The notes below the pieces were generated by a model. That model did no database searches and was not told where the DNA came from. It saw only the letters and a program-made list of their open reading frames with translations. A stretch of 23,282 nucleotides of DNA from Sarcodiotheca gaudichaudii (taxonomy: Eukaryota; Rhodophyta; Florideophyceae; Gigartinales; Solieriaceae): assembly GCA_032355985.1 (NCBI GenBank), contig JAUKVZ010000026.1:1-23282 (forward strand), in the 5' to 3' direction. Position 1 is the first letter of the stretch; each line of letters begins with the position of its first letter. Below are positions 22,915 to 23,282 of this stretch, one piece after another. Made by a program: the position numbers and the translations under genes.

Positions 22915-23282
22915 ATGTCGCCAACACCCCGATCCCTCACCCAAAGCCTCATTGTCAATTCCAGCGCAGCGATGGTATTTGCCGCCATCGTGTCCGCCCT
23001 GGCACTGGTCGCTCCTGCGAGCGCCAATGAATTGCCGGTTCAAAATGCGTCCTGGTTTTCAGGGCACGGAGGCTGGTGGGGCGGTCCGACGTCCACAGCC
23101 GAGCGTTGCGAAAAGGGCGTTGAGCATTTTGTCGAAGAACTGGTTGAGCATGCCGACGAGGAAGTGACTTTTACCGCCACCCAGCAGGCCGCCTGGGATG
23201 ATCTCATCGTGGCGGTTCGCACAAGTGGTGCCGAAGTAACCTCATTTTGCGGTCGGGTGGATGATGCCCGCGCAAGCGAACC
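22915..23282 (+). CDS. Secreted Spy/CpxP-like (LTXXQ) protein, 3' truncated by window edge
   Basis: The start ATG at 22915 has GGGAG seven bases upstream, and 122 codons are in the window before the edge. A signal peptide spans about residues 1-38 (hydrophobic MVFAAIVSALALVAPASA, likely cleavage after ASA). The mature part begins with a His/Gly/Trp-rich GHGGWWGG, then helical RCEKGVEHFVEELVEHA and VTFTATQQAAW, where FTATQ matches the LTXXQ signature of periplasmic Spy/CpxP chaperones. Two Cys (65 and 112) are present. Being divergent from an OmpR/EnvZ pair and bearing a CpxR-like site fits a stress-induced periplasmic chaperone or a metal-responsive protein. The family call rests on the motif and context. 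Confidence 0.7.
   Translation, partial: MSPTPRSLTQSLIVNSSAAMVFAAIVSALALVAPASANELPVQNASWFSGHGGWWGGPTSTAERCEKGVEHFVEELVEHADEEVTFTATQQAAWDDLIVAVRTSGAEVTSFCGRVDDARASE

Noticed and set aside
1-23282. CRISPR array, insertion sequence, prophage or toxin-antitoxin locus.
   Set aside because: No regularly spaced repeats, transposase, phage structural gene or toxin pair could be seen on either strand.

Overview
The window reads as ordinary chromosomal DNA of an alphaproteobacterium. The evidence is moderately high GC (judged by eye), dense genes with Shine-Dalgarno sites and frequent GTG/TTG starts, a PAS_5-type protein, a PleC/DivJ-style kinase H-box, an EnvZ/OmpR-like pair, and several marine-type metabolic genes (DUF3604, HXXEE, DUF1330, FAD monooxygenase). 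I cannot name a genus. I see no transposase, integrase, prophage, CRISPR array, plasmid gene or rRNA. There is one tRNA, tRNA-Arg(ACG). No gene-free stretch exceeds 300 bases.

Layout. 1-2500: the 3' end of a truncated gene, a shared hairpin terminator, an OmpA-like lipoprotein, and a PF10118-type metal-dependent hydrolase with a small 18-bp tandem repeat in its N-terminus. 2690-4750: tRNA-Arg inside a perfect 12-bp inverted repeat, a PAS_5 protein, and an APC permease that starts with TTG. 4970-8830: a PpiC-type prolyl isomerase and a HupE/UreJ-type membrane protein that overlap by 4 bp, converging through a strong bidirectional terminator on a secreted DUF3604/PHP-like protein. I read this as a possible envelope metal-handling unit. 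8999-10834: a TetR regulator divergent from a DUF1330 protein and a glutathione transferase, with a palindromic operator over the promoters.

10851-17002: a divergon around a MarR regulator. Leftward lie MarR, a four-helix histidine-bearing membrane protein, a two-helix small protein and a serine hydrolase. Rightward lie an AhpD/CMD-like protein, a VOC dioxygenase/glyoxalase-like protein, an HXXEE membrane protein and an FAD monooxygenase. The intergenic gap carries overlapping palindromes that look like MarR operators. This resembles a catabolic or detoxification cluster whose substrate cannot be read from sequence.

17200-23282: a large membrane PAS-PAS histidine kinase without a receiver, a convergent alpha/beta hydrolase, then an OmpR-like regulator and EnvZ-like kinase that overlap by 4 bp. 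The kinase has Val where the H-box proline is expected. Divergent from the pair is a truncated secreted Spy/CpxP-like (LTXXQ) gene. A GTAAC-N5-GTAAC repeat lies between them, the same logic as cpxP-cpxRA.
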